Below the pieces are notes generated by a model. The model was not told the DNA's origin, did not search any database, and saw nothing but the letters and a program-made list of their open reading frames with translations. The translations under genes were made by a program, and so were the position numbers. From Vicia villosa (lineage: Eukaryota; Streptophyta; Magnoliopsida; Fabales; Fabaceae), in assembly GCF_029867415.1 (NCBI RefSeq), contig NW_026705568.1:186001-250000 (forward strand): a stretch of 64,000 bases of DNA, written 5' to 3'. This document shows positions 45,792-56,084 of this stretch, piece after piece. Every line of letters starts with the position of its first letter. The stretch's first letter is position 1.

Positions 45792-45997
45792 CAACACGGG
45801 CACCCGTGTGCAGTAACACGGCCCGTGTTGAAAACTGACTGAAAAGAAGAAATAAAAAATTTAAAAAGTGGCTTCAGCACTTGCAACACGGGCGCCCGTG
45901 TGCAGCAACACGGCCCGTGTTGCCCTTAGCACGCCCCTAATTGCCAAGCCAGCTTTTTCACACGGCCGCCCGTGTGCAGAGACACGGACCGTGTGAG
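45792..45997 (+). repeat. Three double-dyad repeats in Athila 3' internal region
   Basis: Three ACACGGGC(A/G)CCCGTGT...ACACGG(C/A)CCGTGT units, of the same design as those in the LTR. Outer arms differ but pair: TCAACACGG/CCGTGTTGA, GCAACACGG/CCGTGTTGC, and a CACACGG/CCGTGTG pair. They lie between the pol stop and the env-like ORF. Confidence 0.8.
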
Positions 45998-46323
45998 CTG
46001 TGCGGGACAGATTTTTTCAAATTTTTTTAAAACCCCATGTGGGGCCCATCTCCATTATAACCAATCTTCTTCTTCTTTCCATTCATTCTCCCACTTTTCT
46101 TTCTCATCCTCCATTAAACCCTAGCCTCCACCTTCACTAAACTCATCCTACCACCATCAACCACCCATCAAAACACCATAGTGCTTTCACAAAAGTTGTT
46201 CTACTCTCCATCCTTTTCACTTCTATCGGTTCAGATTTTTGATTTCGTGCAATTTTATTTTTCCGAATTTTTCCTTGTGTTATTTGTGTGTTTTTGTTAA
46301 CTTTTTCTTGCAGAGCCATTACA
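45998..46323 (+). other. Leader of env-like ORF with probable splice acceptor
   Basis: A pyrimidine-rich stretch (TTCTTCTTCTTTCCATTC and more) leads to TTTTTCTTGCAG at about 46,302-46,313, a strong plant 3' splice site 10 bp before the ATG at 46,324. Env-like ORFs of plant gypsy elements are thought to be expressed from spliced RNA, so this may be the acceptor. Inference only. Confidence 0.45.
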
Positions 46324-47281
46324 ATGCCTCCCCGAAAGACAACCACACGCCGTAATGTTCGGGATGATTTTGCCGAACCCTCCCAACCGAGGCAGCGGGT
46401 CCGTCGCGCTCCAAGTCGTGCAACCGTTCGTAGAGGGGACCAAGAAGAGAATGCCCATGGCATTACGTTTGCACTTCCTGAACACAAAGCAAGGTGCAGC
46501 TGGGTACAATCCAAGCAAGGCTAAGGCCTCGGGGATTCATAACCCTTGTTTCCGTTATGCTCAGAAAGGTTTGGCTTTCACCTTGTTTGGGAGGGGGGAT
46601 AGTACAGGGGTCTGTGCGAAAAGAGAGCTATTTTTGTTGCATAACATGCTTGAGGTAAGTCGGGTGAATGTCGCTGCTTTTGCTTCTAACCACCTGAAGC
46701 AAGTTGGTAATGCTTCTTGTGGAGAGATTTCAGTTGGGGGAATGATCTCTCAATTGGCTGAGCACCTGGATTATGGCCACTTGTTGAATGATGAGCCTTC
46801 TTTACCGGGTAAGAAAATTGATTTGCAAACTCTTGTAAATCAGAGGATGATTATAGTGAAGCCTGGGTATTTCTCACTAACTGTCCATGGACAGCATGTT
46901 TTGGCATTGCCTGCACCTGATTCTGTTTCTATTGCAAATCGTGCTAACTGGCTATATGTAGCTACAGGTGAGTTTATGGGTGAATGCCCTCCACATGACC
47001 ATAATTTTGCAGGTGATGACATGGAAGATGACCTCCCCGCCCAGGATCGCCCTGTCCCGCCCCCTAGACAGTTTTTCCAGCACACTGTTGGATCATCTTC
47101 CATGACTCAGGATCAATGGGGGTGGGTGCAAACGGAGATTGGCGCTCTCCGCACCGAGCAAAAACGACAGGGTGTTGAGTTGTTCAGGCAAGGAGCTGTG
47201 GTGGATGATGTCCAGGAGATGATGCGACGCCTCATGTTGCAATTTCCTCAGGATCCTCCTCCTCCACCGCCTTATCAGTGA
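46324..47281 (+). pseudogene. Athila env-like 3' ORF, frameshifted
   Basis: The frame starts at ATG 46,324 with a basic N-terminus (MPPRKTTTRRNVRDDF) and reads to a stop at 46,524. From about 46,500 the related sequence continues in another frame (NPCFRYAQKGLAF, LFGRGDSTGVCAKRELFLLH) to 47,281, ending in a proline run PPPPPPY. The CFRYAQKG-type motif resembles the additional 3' ORF of Athila elements, often called env-like. The join suggests an internal deletion with a frameshift near 46,480-46,520. No clear signal peptide or transmembrane segment was seen in what remains, so an envelope role is not supported by this copy. The last ~130 codons recur in both 5' tandem units. Confidence 0.7.
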
Positions 47282-47519
47282 GATTGGTAATCTCCGTCAC
47301 ACTGGAATTAAAACATTGAGACAATGTTTAGTTCAAGTGTGGGGGAGGATCTATTTTGCTTTGCTTTCTGTTTTTTTTTTTTTTGAATTCATAGTTTAGT
47401 TTGTTTAATTTGAAATTTTTTTCTTTTGTCTTCCTGTTTTTATGTTTATTTCGAGTTTGCAGTGCTGCCATTGTGTTACCAGGTTGGATACAAGTCGGAG
47501 GGTGGCGAATGACTAGATA

Positions 47520-47729
47520 GTGGTTGAACAACACATCTCACACTTGATCTCTACAGGCACCACGGAAGTTGACACAATCAAAGAAAAGAAGGTTGGACGC
47601 AATGAGGAAAACACTGAACCAAGAGAGAGTATGGTGAACTTTGGAGGAAAGGAAATTGCAGAACACTTAGAGCACTGTGAAGCATGCAAGCTTAACCTAC
47701 CCGTTGAGATGTCAGAACAAAATTTATAA
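47520..47729 (+). CDS. Small ORF of 69 codons in Athila 3' region, unknown
   Basis: A short frame (starts MVEQHISHLISTG; contains EHLEHCEACKLN with a Cys-x2-Cys pair) is also open at 18,688-18,897 and 21,120-21,329. The copies are near-identical duplicates, so their joint openness is weak evidence of selection. The initiator is GTG, not ATG, which argues against translation. No family was recognised. Confidence 0.15.
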   Translation: MVEQHISHLISTGTTEVDTIKEKKVGRNEENTEPRESMVNFGGKEIAEHLEHCEACKLNLPVEMSEQNL

Positions 47730-48628
47730 CATCCTTATGAGAGCTCAGTCAGGTATGACACTATTCACTTTGATTTTGCGTATTTTCTCATAACACAAGC
47801 ACACTATGAAAGCACACACTGAGGCAAGTTTTTTTCTCCGTAACCCTGAGCCTTTCTAACCATCCCGTATGCATGTTATCCATCGTTAACCCCCTTTGAG
47901 CCATAATAGTTGTTTTGTTCATTGTGTTAGTCTGTTTATCACCCGTTATCTCATTGTTCATGTCATCGCTCGGCATTCATGATTAATCACTTGTAAGACA
48001 CTAAAAAGATCTAAGTGTGGGGTTGTGAACCATTGAAAAGGGAGGCAAGAAGAGAAAAAAAAAGAATATCTAAAAAAAAAGAGAGAAAAAGATGAAGATG
48101 ATCTTGTGAAAACAACAAAAAGAGGTTTAAATTTCAAAGCAGAATAAGATATTTGCACCGGTCCACTTTTAATCTGAAAAAGGTTCAAACCCCATTCTTA
48201 TGATTCAGATCAAAATGAGTAGAGTAGTGAATCATATGTAATGCCGAGCACCTAAACCATTTGTTACCCCGTTCTTTGTTTACCCACCAAACCAAAGCCA
48301 CGTTACATCCCTAAGACCTCATAAAGTGTGTGTAATCTCTGTGTGTAGTGATTTGAGAATTTATTCAAAGTTGAAAGTAATATGCATGCCTTGATACTAT
48401 GAGTGTAGACACTTTAACCCGGAGAGATTTTGTGAGAGTGTGAAAAGCTTGCAGGTGAAAAGCGTGTTCGAAAGTGGGAATGCCGTTGATAGTCTGAAGA
48501 AGGAAACCTTACACTCGATTGCTAAGTGTAGGAATCTTGCGAAAAACCTGGTTGTGTTGTGGAGAAAAGAGTTTCGTCGGTGACCTTTGTTTTGACTCGA
48601 TACATCACTTGAGGACAAGCAATGAGAT

Positions 48629-48641
48629 AAGTGTGGGGTTG
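48629..48641 (+). promoter_or_regulatory. Polypurine tract of Athila element
   Basis: AAGTGTGGGGTTG directly precedes the 3' LTR start. The 17-mer TAAGTGTGGGGTTGTGA, including the first three LTR bases, also occurs at 48,012-48,028. Confidence 0.65.
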
Positions 48642-50080
48642 TGATCGGTCACCATTTCTAGTAAGTTTCCGCACCTTTTTCCGACCAAAAGTCATAATCT
48701 TGGTAATACTAAGGGGCATTGTTATAGGTTTTATTATTAGTTTCTTAATTTGTCGGTTATTTAAGTTTTGCATGCTAAGTGTGTTTTAAGTTTTATAAAA
48801 GTGCCATTTTATGCGTTGGTTGTTAGTTTGTTGTTGTCCAGGTTGAACCAGGAATGAGATAGGAACTTAGGACACTCCGAGGCGGAAAAAAGAAGCTGAA
48901 AGAGCCAAATAGAAGGTTCACACGGGCACCAGTGTGCTTGCACATGGGCCGTGTCAAAAGAGGGCTGGAAAGATGTTTTTGAGAGCTAGGCAGAGGTTTC
49001 ACACGGGCACCCGTGTTCCTGCACACGGTTCGTGTGAAAAGCTGAGCAGAAAGTGATTTTTGGGCTAAGAAGCAGTTGACCAACACGGGCACCCGTGTTC
49101 CTGCACACGGTCCGTGTTGGTAGGCGCGGGCAGATTTCCAACTTTTGATATTTTGAAAGCCTTGAGCTCATTAAGGGTATTTTGGACCTTTCGGATACGA
49201 GGGATGACTGCCAACACTACTAAAACCTAACAGGCCAGAGGAACCAGGCATCTTGGATCATTGAGCATAGAGAATTACAGAGAAAGAAGAGTCAAGGGTT
49301 TTGGAAGAGATCTTCAAGAGCACTCGCGATTGGAGATCATATCAACCGATAATTTCTTGTAATGACTTCAATTACTCTTGTTATTTTCTTAAACACTATG
49401 AGTAGCTAAACTATTTTATGCTAGGGTGATGTCCCTAAATCTTTTCATGTAATGACTTGTTAAAACCGTTGCGATGAATTTGATGTTTTTATAATTTGAG
49501 TTTATGATTCAAAGATTTTCATGCTTCATCATATTGGAAAATATTTTGTTGATCTATGATTAGGGTTAGGCGTGGCACACCACTCTAATGCGTTTTGAAT
49601 CACAACATTACCGGTAAATCACTTAGGAATAAGGATTTCACCATAGTGATCATTCATTCTAGATTACAATGCGTAATGCCTTAATACTAAAATCAATTAT
49701 TGAGGAATTGAAATTGACTTTTAAGTGTTAATAAGTTTTTCACTAAGGAATTAGGGAAAACTATTTTATGGAATTGATACTCAATTATAGTCACATCTTT
49801 TCTTGAAAACGGTGTTCTCAAGGAGTTACATAAGATTTATACATCAACCTTAGCATGCCTTCTCATTTGTGAACCAAATCATCATTTACTTATCGTTTTT
49901 AATTATAAACAGTTAGTAGTTTTATCAAGCAAAACAAAAACCAATCATAGCTTTTTGTTCAATTGAAATTTAGTCCTGGCTTATATTTTATCCGCAGTCC
50001 TTGTGATCGATACTTGGATTCAACTCCATTTTAATAACTACATCGGTAACAAAAGTAGTACACTTGCTATTTTCCGATCA
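48642..50080 (+). repeat. 3' LTR of Athila element
   Basis: 1,439 bp. It differs from the 5' LTR in CACA(C/T)GGGCC, CGGT(C/T)CGTG, GCGTG(A/G)CACACC, and one base in GAACAACGG/GAAAACGG. It ends CCGATCA and is followed by ATGAT. Confidence 0.93.
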
Positions 50081-50198
50081 ATGATTACCAAGACATTGCC
50101 AAATTGTAAGTTTTTATACTGTATGTAGTTGATAAAGTTGCATGATGAAAGGTAGTTTGTTTCTCTCATGTTATAGAGTTTTTTCTAAGGTGGTGATT
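50081..50198 (+). pseudogene. 3' end of copia copy B pol, resumed after Athila
   Basis: The first bases repeat the ATGAT target site and continue the copia C-terminal motif (ITKTLPNCKF-type, the usual end of copia RNase H). Then come a short 3' non-coding stretch and a purine tract AAGGTGGTGATT before the LTR. This proves that the Athila element split one copia element. Confidence 0.8.
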
Positions 50199-50684
50199 TG
50201 TAAGATTTTGGATCGAAGTATAGTATCTCGACATGGATAGCTTCTTGGTTCGACAGAGTTTAGGCATATTGTGAAGTTTGTGCACATGTTATTTTCAAAG
50301 TCTGTTCACATGCTTATTTGAATTCCTGCATGCTGCAGTCGAAATGTGTTTTAGCATGCAAATATCAATAATGCTAGGTTTGTTAGCATGTCGAATTGAG
50401 CCTGTTTGTTTAGCCGAATGGTTTAAGTTAGCTTGTAGTCTAAGTTAGCTTAGTAGTTTATAAATAGACTAGTTCTCTTATGTTGTTGAGATATGTTGGT
50501 TGTTGTTATTCACTTGTAATCTTTGAATCTTTATTGAGTAAGTGATTAGTAAAACAATTATAATCAATCCTGATTTTTCTTCTTTTTCCCCTTTCTCTCT
50601 CTTTCATAAAAATCTAATAGAGTTTCTTGTGTTTGTTCAAAAAATTCAATTTTTCTCATAATTTTAATTTGTTCTTGACGACAC
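50199..50684 (+). repeat. Copia 3' LTR
   Basis: Starts TGTAAGATTTTGGATCGAAG directly after the purine tract. It has a TATAAATAGACTAG box near 50,459 and ends near ACGACA (50,684). Length about 486 bp. It is diverged from the next LTR-like block, so it is old. The end base is uncertain by a few positions. Confidence 0.65.
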
Positions 50685-50876
50685 TCCGAGAGAACATTTG
50701 CTCTTAACAAAAGTTATTATTATTGCTTAGAAATTATTTAATTATTAGAAGTGATTGTTATTTGCTGAATTATTGTTTTTGTTGGTTTCTACGTGGTTTG
50801 GAATTCGCATAAAATTTGATACAAACAAGTTTGTAGTTACATTTTATAACTTTAAGGTAAAATTGCTATTTTGCTC

Positions 50877-51364
50877 TGTGAGATATTGGATCGAACTCTA
50901 GTATTGTCGAAGGGTAGCTTCTTGGTTCGACAGTTCGACAGAGTTAAGCATGAAGTCGAAGGATTGTTCACATGTTGGTGTCGAAGTGTGCATGCTGTAG
51001 TCGAAGATGGGTCTAGCATGCAGATGTCGAAGATGCTAGGGTTGTTAGCATGTTAAATTAGGTTTTAGTGTTTAAACCCTAATTTGTTAAGTTAACTTGT
51101 TTATTAAGTTGGCTTGTGTAATGGGCCTTGCTGAAAAAGCCCATTAGTTAGTATGTTAGGTTTTATTATAAATAGCATACTAGTCTCTCATCATTGCTAA
51201 GCTGCAAATCCTAATTTGGGGTGAGAGAGGTTATTTGTTATTCTTGTAAACTTGTAATCTTGTTTTAAGAGAAAGTAAAAGAATAACAGTTATAACCAAT
51301 TCTTGTGTTCTTCTTATCCTCTCTAATTCCCTATTATACTTTGTTATTGGTATCGTTTTTCACA
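50877..51364 (+). repeat. Second related copia LTR
   Basis: About 488 bp, starting TGTGAGATATTGGATCGAAC and ending TTTTTCACA, with TATAAATAGCATACTAG near 51,169. It aligns along its length with 50,199-50,684 but is clearly diverged. Only 192 bp lie between them, without a recognisable primer site, so it may be a solo LTR or the edge of a deleted element. Confidence 0.6.
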
Positions 51365-51698
51365 ACATGCTCAAATTTCCAATGAGTTAGTGATATAGTA
51401 CTACTTGATTGAGACACTAGAAGTTAAATGAAAAAGGGAAGAAATTGTTGCACATGAATTACAATTCATCAAACTAATTAACAATTCAACAGTAGATTCT
51501 TAAAACACTCACACAACACTCTGCTACATGACCTGCATATGCATGAACCATAGCTATCTCTAGGTGGTGAGCAGCATTTTTATTCAAATTATGATACACA
51601 AAGGAGCATTTTCCTTAGATAATAAAACTCCCATTAAAACCACACAAAACAACACATACGAAATCATGATAAAACCAAACTCATCACAAATCATGAAT
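51365..51698. other. 3' flank of the O-methyltransferase gene
   Basis: AT-rich sequence between the copia LTR and the O-methyltransferase stop codon. It should contain the 3' UTR and poly(A) site. No canonical AATAAA stands out on the minus strand. Confidence 0.4.
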
Positions 51699-54600
51699 TT
51701 AGATTGGAAATGCCTCAATGATGGATGGAAGAGCATTGATTTTGATGATGTTGTAACGAGGGAATCCCGTCTCTTTGAATAAGTATTGCCAGTTCTCTTC
51801 AGTCCTTTCCTTACCACCAGCATTATGTGCAAGAAGCATCATGTCAAATGCTATGCCAGTGTCGGTAAACGGTTCAGCACCTTCTGGATCCAAAACATGA
51901 TCCACAATGATCACCTTTCCTGTTTTCTCCGGTATCGCCTTCCTACAATTCTTCAAAATCTTTATGCAATGGTCGTCGCTCCAGTCATGAAGAATCCACT
52001 GCCATTCACTCAGACATGTTCATTATACTAGTTCAACGTTAATTTTAAAGACGCGTTAAATTTGTAAATGTTTAGAGTTATACCTTCATGTAAATAGCAT
52101 CAGCACTAGGAACAGAAACAAACATGTCTCCTCCGACATGTGTGATACCATCAAATTTAGGAGCAGTTGAAACAACATGAGGCAAATCAAAGTTAATAGC
52201 TTGAATATGAGGATAAGCTCTAACAATCTCAGACAGAGATCCACCAATACCACCACCAACATCAACCAAAGACTTAATCTGGTTAAACCCGTCTTTGTAC
52301 CCTGCAATAACAGCCCTGGACACGATCCTAGCAGTGCAAACCATACCTTGGTTAAACAAGTCATTGTATTTCGAGTCCAAACCGGTCATTTCGAATTGTT
52401 CATGACCATGACACCTAAAGAAAGCAGTGCCATTTTTGGTTCCTTCTCTAACAATTTCACTAATGTAATTAGCAGGGTTCAAATGAAAAGGGTGATTCTC
52501 TAGCAACAACATAGGCGCCAGTGTCATTTTTGTGTCTTGTAGGATCCATTTTGAGGCACGTGTTATACCGTAGAGAATCTCTCCGGATTCGGATTTTTCT
52601 GCACTGAAAATTTTTCTACGAACCATGACTCTCATTACTCTTAAGAGAAGAGAGGAATCAGGGGAGGGTGCATTTTCGAGTTCTTGCACAATTTGTGACA
52701 AGGATATTGGTTTGCCATATCTATCTATTATGTCAGCTATGCGTAGCTCAACAACAGCTTTTAGAGCAAATGAGTCGGTGAACTGTGTCATGTATTTCCA
52801 TATTTCAATTTGTCCAAGCAGAGATTCTTCCTCTTCTTTGCTCACACCCTGATCAATACAAAATGTACTATATCAAATTTATATCTAACTCTTGTTTGTT
52901 AGTAGACAAAATCATAATAATCATTAAAATTCTGATATACAACCATAACATAAAAGATTCAAATTGTGCTCTAAGCTGTGTGTATGTTGTGTCACATATT
53001 GAAGGACTCAACCCAGTTCAAATATTATTAAGCGATCAAAATGAAATTAGATATAATTTTATTTCAAACGAATCTATTACTAAATGTATGAGATAAAAAT
53101 TCAGCCAAAATTAAAAATTAAAGAAGCTGAAGATTCAAATAAATCATTGTCAGAGTAACTTATTACCAATTTACTTACTATTCAAAATTTACAAAAATGA
53201 AACATTAATTTAGTAAGATTTCATTGTTATAGTTTGTTTCATTTTAGGAGTATTTTCAAAGGTTTTTCAAGAAACTAAGAATATAACCAAAATTTATAAA
53301 CTACTTTAAAAAAATTATATTATGAAACTAGTTTAACGGTGACCTTTACTATTATATGTAAATTTTAACATAATATTGTATCTATTTTTCCATTTTTTTA
53401 TTGTTATGAAAGTTATTATTTTTACAAAAAATTGCAAGTATTAGTTCACTTTTTTTTTTTTTTTTTTTTTTGAGGTTCTTGTTAGGCAAAAATTTGCTTA
53501 AATCATCCTACCTCCATCACTAAATACAATTTTTTTTAGAATAAATCATTGGAGTTAATAAAATTAGTTGTAATATTAAATTTTTAAGTTTATTCCTAAT
53601 AGAAACAAAGTTTTAATATTTATATATGAGTATTTAGAAAAAATTGTAGAAAAAATAATTAAAATATATAGTATACAATTAACTTGTATTACATGCTATC
53701 TGATTAATGAAAGCAGTTCCGTCAAACAAAAAAAAAAAAAACTCTTTCACTTTAAAATTTGAAGAACCACTAAGACTATTGTATCAAACCTATATCACTA
53801 TGATAGGCTAGAAATTTCTCTTCAAAAGATTTAATTTTGTCGTAACAATTAAGTTAGAAAAGATCTTTCTCATCTCATTTTTAATAGATAGTCTTATTTC
53901 TTTTATAAAATAAAATAATTTTAATTTTTAATCATTACCTTAATCAACCACCAAGTTACTTAATTTTTTAAAATAAAAAATTCCTAAACCTATGTGATCT
54001 ATTCATTTTCAAAATAATAAAGTTATATATGGTCTAAATTTTAAAAATTAGTTTCATCAGAATTGAGAGCAGTGTAGAATTGAGTTTGTTAGAATTAATT
54101 TTATCAGAATCGAGTAGTAATGTTAATTTATGTTTGGCTACAGTCATGTAAAAGTCAATTGAATAATAAATTACAGTGTAAAAATCATTCAGAATTAATT
54201 CTTGAAGCAGAAACTACAGATTCTAACTTCGAGTAGAATCAATTCTACAGACATAATCAGTTCTACTTTTTTCTAAAGAAACATCTTAAGATCATTCAAA
54301 ATCAATGCTACATCTTTAAAATTACTTTTGACCTTTCCTAAATCGAAAGCAAACATGCCCTTAATTAGTTTTGAAATTTTTCACACACATTATTAGGGAA
54401 TAATTTAGGGAATAATTTCTATGACTTAATCTATTTATTAATGGTGCAATAACATTTACCTGACTGCACTGAATATGTTACTAATAATTTTATTAATAAC
54501 ATTTTAGTAAATAAGACTCCGAATATAGAAGGGTAAAGTAACTTGAAAATGACATGGTTGGTGGAAAATTTGAAAATAATTTAAATTCGTGTATAAAATT

Positions 54601-56084
54601 TTATTTTAAAATAAAGGACTAAATACTTTTAAATATAAAACCAAAAAAAATAGTTAAACTTAACTTAAAGGTCAAAGCAAATTGAATTATTTAATTAATT
54701 GAATGTGGAATATTACGGATTCGAACTCACGCATATTTGATGTCCTTTCACAACTATCAACTTATCTTGACTTTAAAAAAACTATCACTATTATAAGCAA
54801 TTTTTTAAATTTTTAAAGAATTATTTTAATTTATTTATTTAATAAATAAAAATATAAATTTTATTTATAATAGTAATAAGAAGAAATATGTGTGAGAGTG
54901 AGAGCTAAAGAAAAGAAAGACATAAATAAAAAATAACAAATAAACAATGACAAAAAGGAACTAACAAAATTTTTTTAAAAAATAAAAAATCGTGTGAAAG
55001 TAAAATATATTTGTCTTTTTTTTTTATAAACCAGATATCCTCTTGTTGATTTTTTGTTTTTCTTCATTCTTTTGTTAAAAAAAAAAAAAGAGAGAGAGAC
55101 ATGATTTATTTAAGGATAAATCATGATTTTTATAGTATGTTTTATAAATGTTAATGACCGATTTTTTTTTTTCCGTTTCCATTTTAGGATGCATAGAATT
55201 CACCATTTCTTGATTCCCGAAGCTTGACAAGTCAATTAACTCAAAAATGTGAGACATGTTTGGTATCATATCCATATAATCCGTCAGCGTCACCACTCAC
55301 CACATAAGTAGAGGCATTTATAATGACTTTAATACCCTTAATGACTTTTTAATTAAGTTTTGCTTATTAAAAATGACAGATGGTAGACCTTATTTACATG
55401 AATTACAGAAAACACAAATTATACTGAAATTACTGTGGTACATAATCTGAAAAGTAAAGTCAAAAAATTACAGTCATAGCTAAAAATAAATCCATGTCCT
55501 CAAGAGTTTCACAAACTCCATAGTCCAATCTGAACTGAACACTATCCAAACTGGAAAGGCAGGGTTAGTATCGATCCAGTGGCCACAAAAAACATAACTT
55601 ATGAGATGCCAATAAATTAATCAATCATTTTAAAGCATAATCAAGTTGCCAAAGTACACTGCAATATTCCTAATCAATCAAAAACTAGAAAAATATCAGA
55701 TATTTAGGTCTTAAGTATGCTGTTATTTTTTTTAATCATATATGAACAAAATACTAGAGCCGAACTAAGAGCTGTTGATCATCATCTGGTAATTTTTTTT
55801 AAAAAAATTGCTAAACAATGAAAATAGTAAAATAATCATTTGGCAGTGGCTCTAATTTGGGTAATTAATGTAATTTTTCAAATATATATAAATCAAATAA
55901 AATATTAAAATGATTAAGACATGGATGATTAATAATAAAGGATATAGTCTGTTTTCAGTGTTATTATAGTAAGATTAATTATGTGATGTTGATCACAAAA
56001 GTGTGTTAAATAGATCTGTTATCTGTATCTACGCACCTTGAAGGCAGAAGAAGGTGGGGAGTGTTTGGAAAGAACAGTCTCCAT
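51699..56084 (-). CDS. Type I plant O-methyltransferase (isoflavone/acetylserotonin OMT-like), three exons
   Basis: The model on the minus strand has exon 1 at 56,084-56,037 (16 codons), exon 2 at 52,848-52,084 and exon 3 at 51,998-51,699. It gives 370 residues, the usual family length. Introns are 3,188 and 85 bp, both GT-AG and phase 0; the second sits at the K-W site typical of plant OMT genes. The protein has a dimerisation domain (~20-110), then the SAM-binding motif LVDVGGGIGG (~210-219) and GGDMF (~255). Catalytic His is ~275 in WILHDWSDDHC, with Asp ~304 and Glu ~335 (GGKERTE) at the positions of the other catalytic residues. It should methylate a phenolic or indolic hydroxyl using SAM in the cytosol; the substrate cannot be told. 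Exon 2's open frame has no ATG before the WKYM segment and upstream stops, so a separate first exon is required. No defects were seen. Confidence 0.85.
54030..54355. repeat. AGAATTGATTCTA-rich MITE-like repeat in intron
   Basis: Imperfect alternation of AGAATTGA/AGAATTAATT and complementary TCAATTCTA blocks, with GTTTGGCTACAG and AAACATGCCC near the two ends. It resembles small legume inverted-repeat elements. Exact ends and target duplication were not found. Confidence 0.35.
54690..54790 (-). repeat. Possible SINE fragment in intron
   Basis: The minus strand has GTGAGTTCGAATCCG (about 54,717-54,732), very like a Pol III B-box with flanks seen in plant SINEs. A poor A-box candidate lies upstream (TTGATAGTTGTGAAAGG). 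No poly-A or poly-T tail or duplication could be fixed. Confidence 0.25.

Larger units (their letters stand above)
47282..48641 (+). other. Athila 3' untranslated region up to polypurine tract
   Basis: Non-coding apart from one short frame. It has a poly-T run (47,371), an A-rich GAGAAAAAAAAAG block near 48,050, and three purine tracts of AAGTGTGGGG type (about 47,335, 48,013 and 48,629). The last directly precedes the 3' LTR. Both 5' tandem units carry the same region. Confidence 0.7.
17379..50080 (+). mobile_element. Athila-lineage Ty3/gypsy element with tandem 5' units and two nested insertions
   Basis: Ends are TGATCGG...CCGATCA, with target duplication ATGAT on both sides. Order: two 2.43-kb tandem units, full 5' LTR, a primer binding site matching tRNA-Asp, one long gag-pol frame, an env-like 3' ORF and a 3' LTR. 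RT and integrase motifs ([18 protein letters not shown]) and the tRNA-Asp primer site fit the Athila lineage. Two younger LTR elements sit inside pol. The two full LTRs (22,244-23,683 and 48,642-50,080) differ by eye at three substitutions and one 1-bp indel, so insertion is recent. A frameshifting deletion near 28,253 and decay of the env-like ORF mean this copy is defective even without the nested insertions. Confidence 0.92.
52849..56036 (-). other. First intron of O-methyltransferase gene
   Basis: Donor AAG/GTGCGT at 56,037/56,036 and acceptor TTGATCAG/GGTGTG at 52,849/52,848, phase 0. It is very AT-rich, with long A and T runs (53,451-53,472; 55,079-55,089). It holds two candidate small repeats, listed separately. 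The size is unusual next to the 85-bp second intron. Confidence 0.6.

Noticed and set aside
46355..47281. A single 308-codon gene in the Athila 3' region
   Set aside because: Its first ~50 codons are out of frame with the true N-terminal frame starting at 46,324. It is a frameshifted env-like relic, not one gene.
52843..52845. GTG as start of the O-methyltransferase
   Set aside because: Plant nuclear genes start with ATG. The GTG lies a few bases after an acceptor-like CAG, and an upstream ATG exon in the right phase exists.
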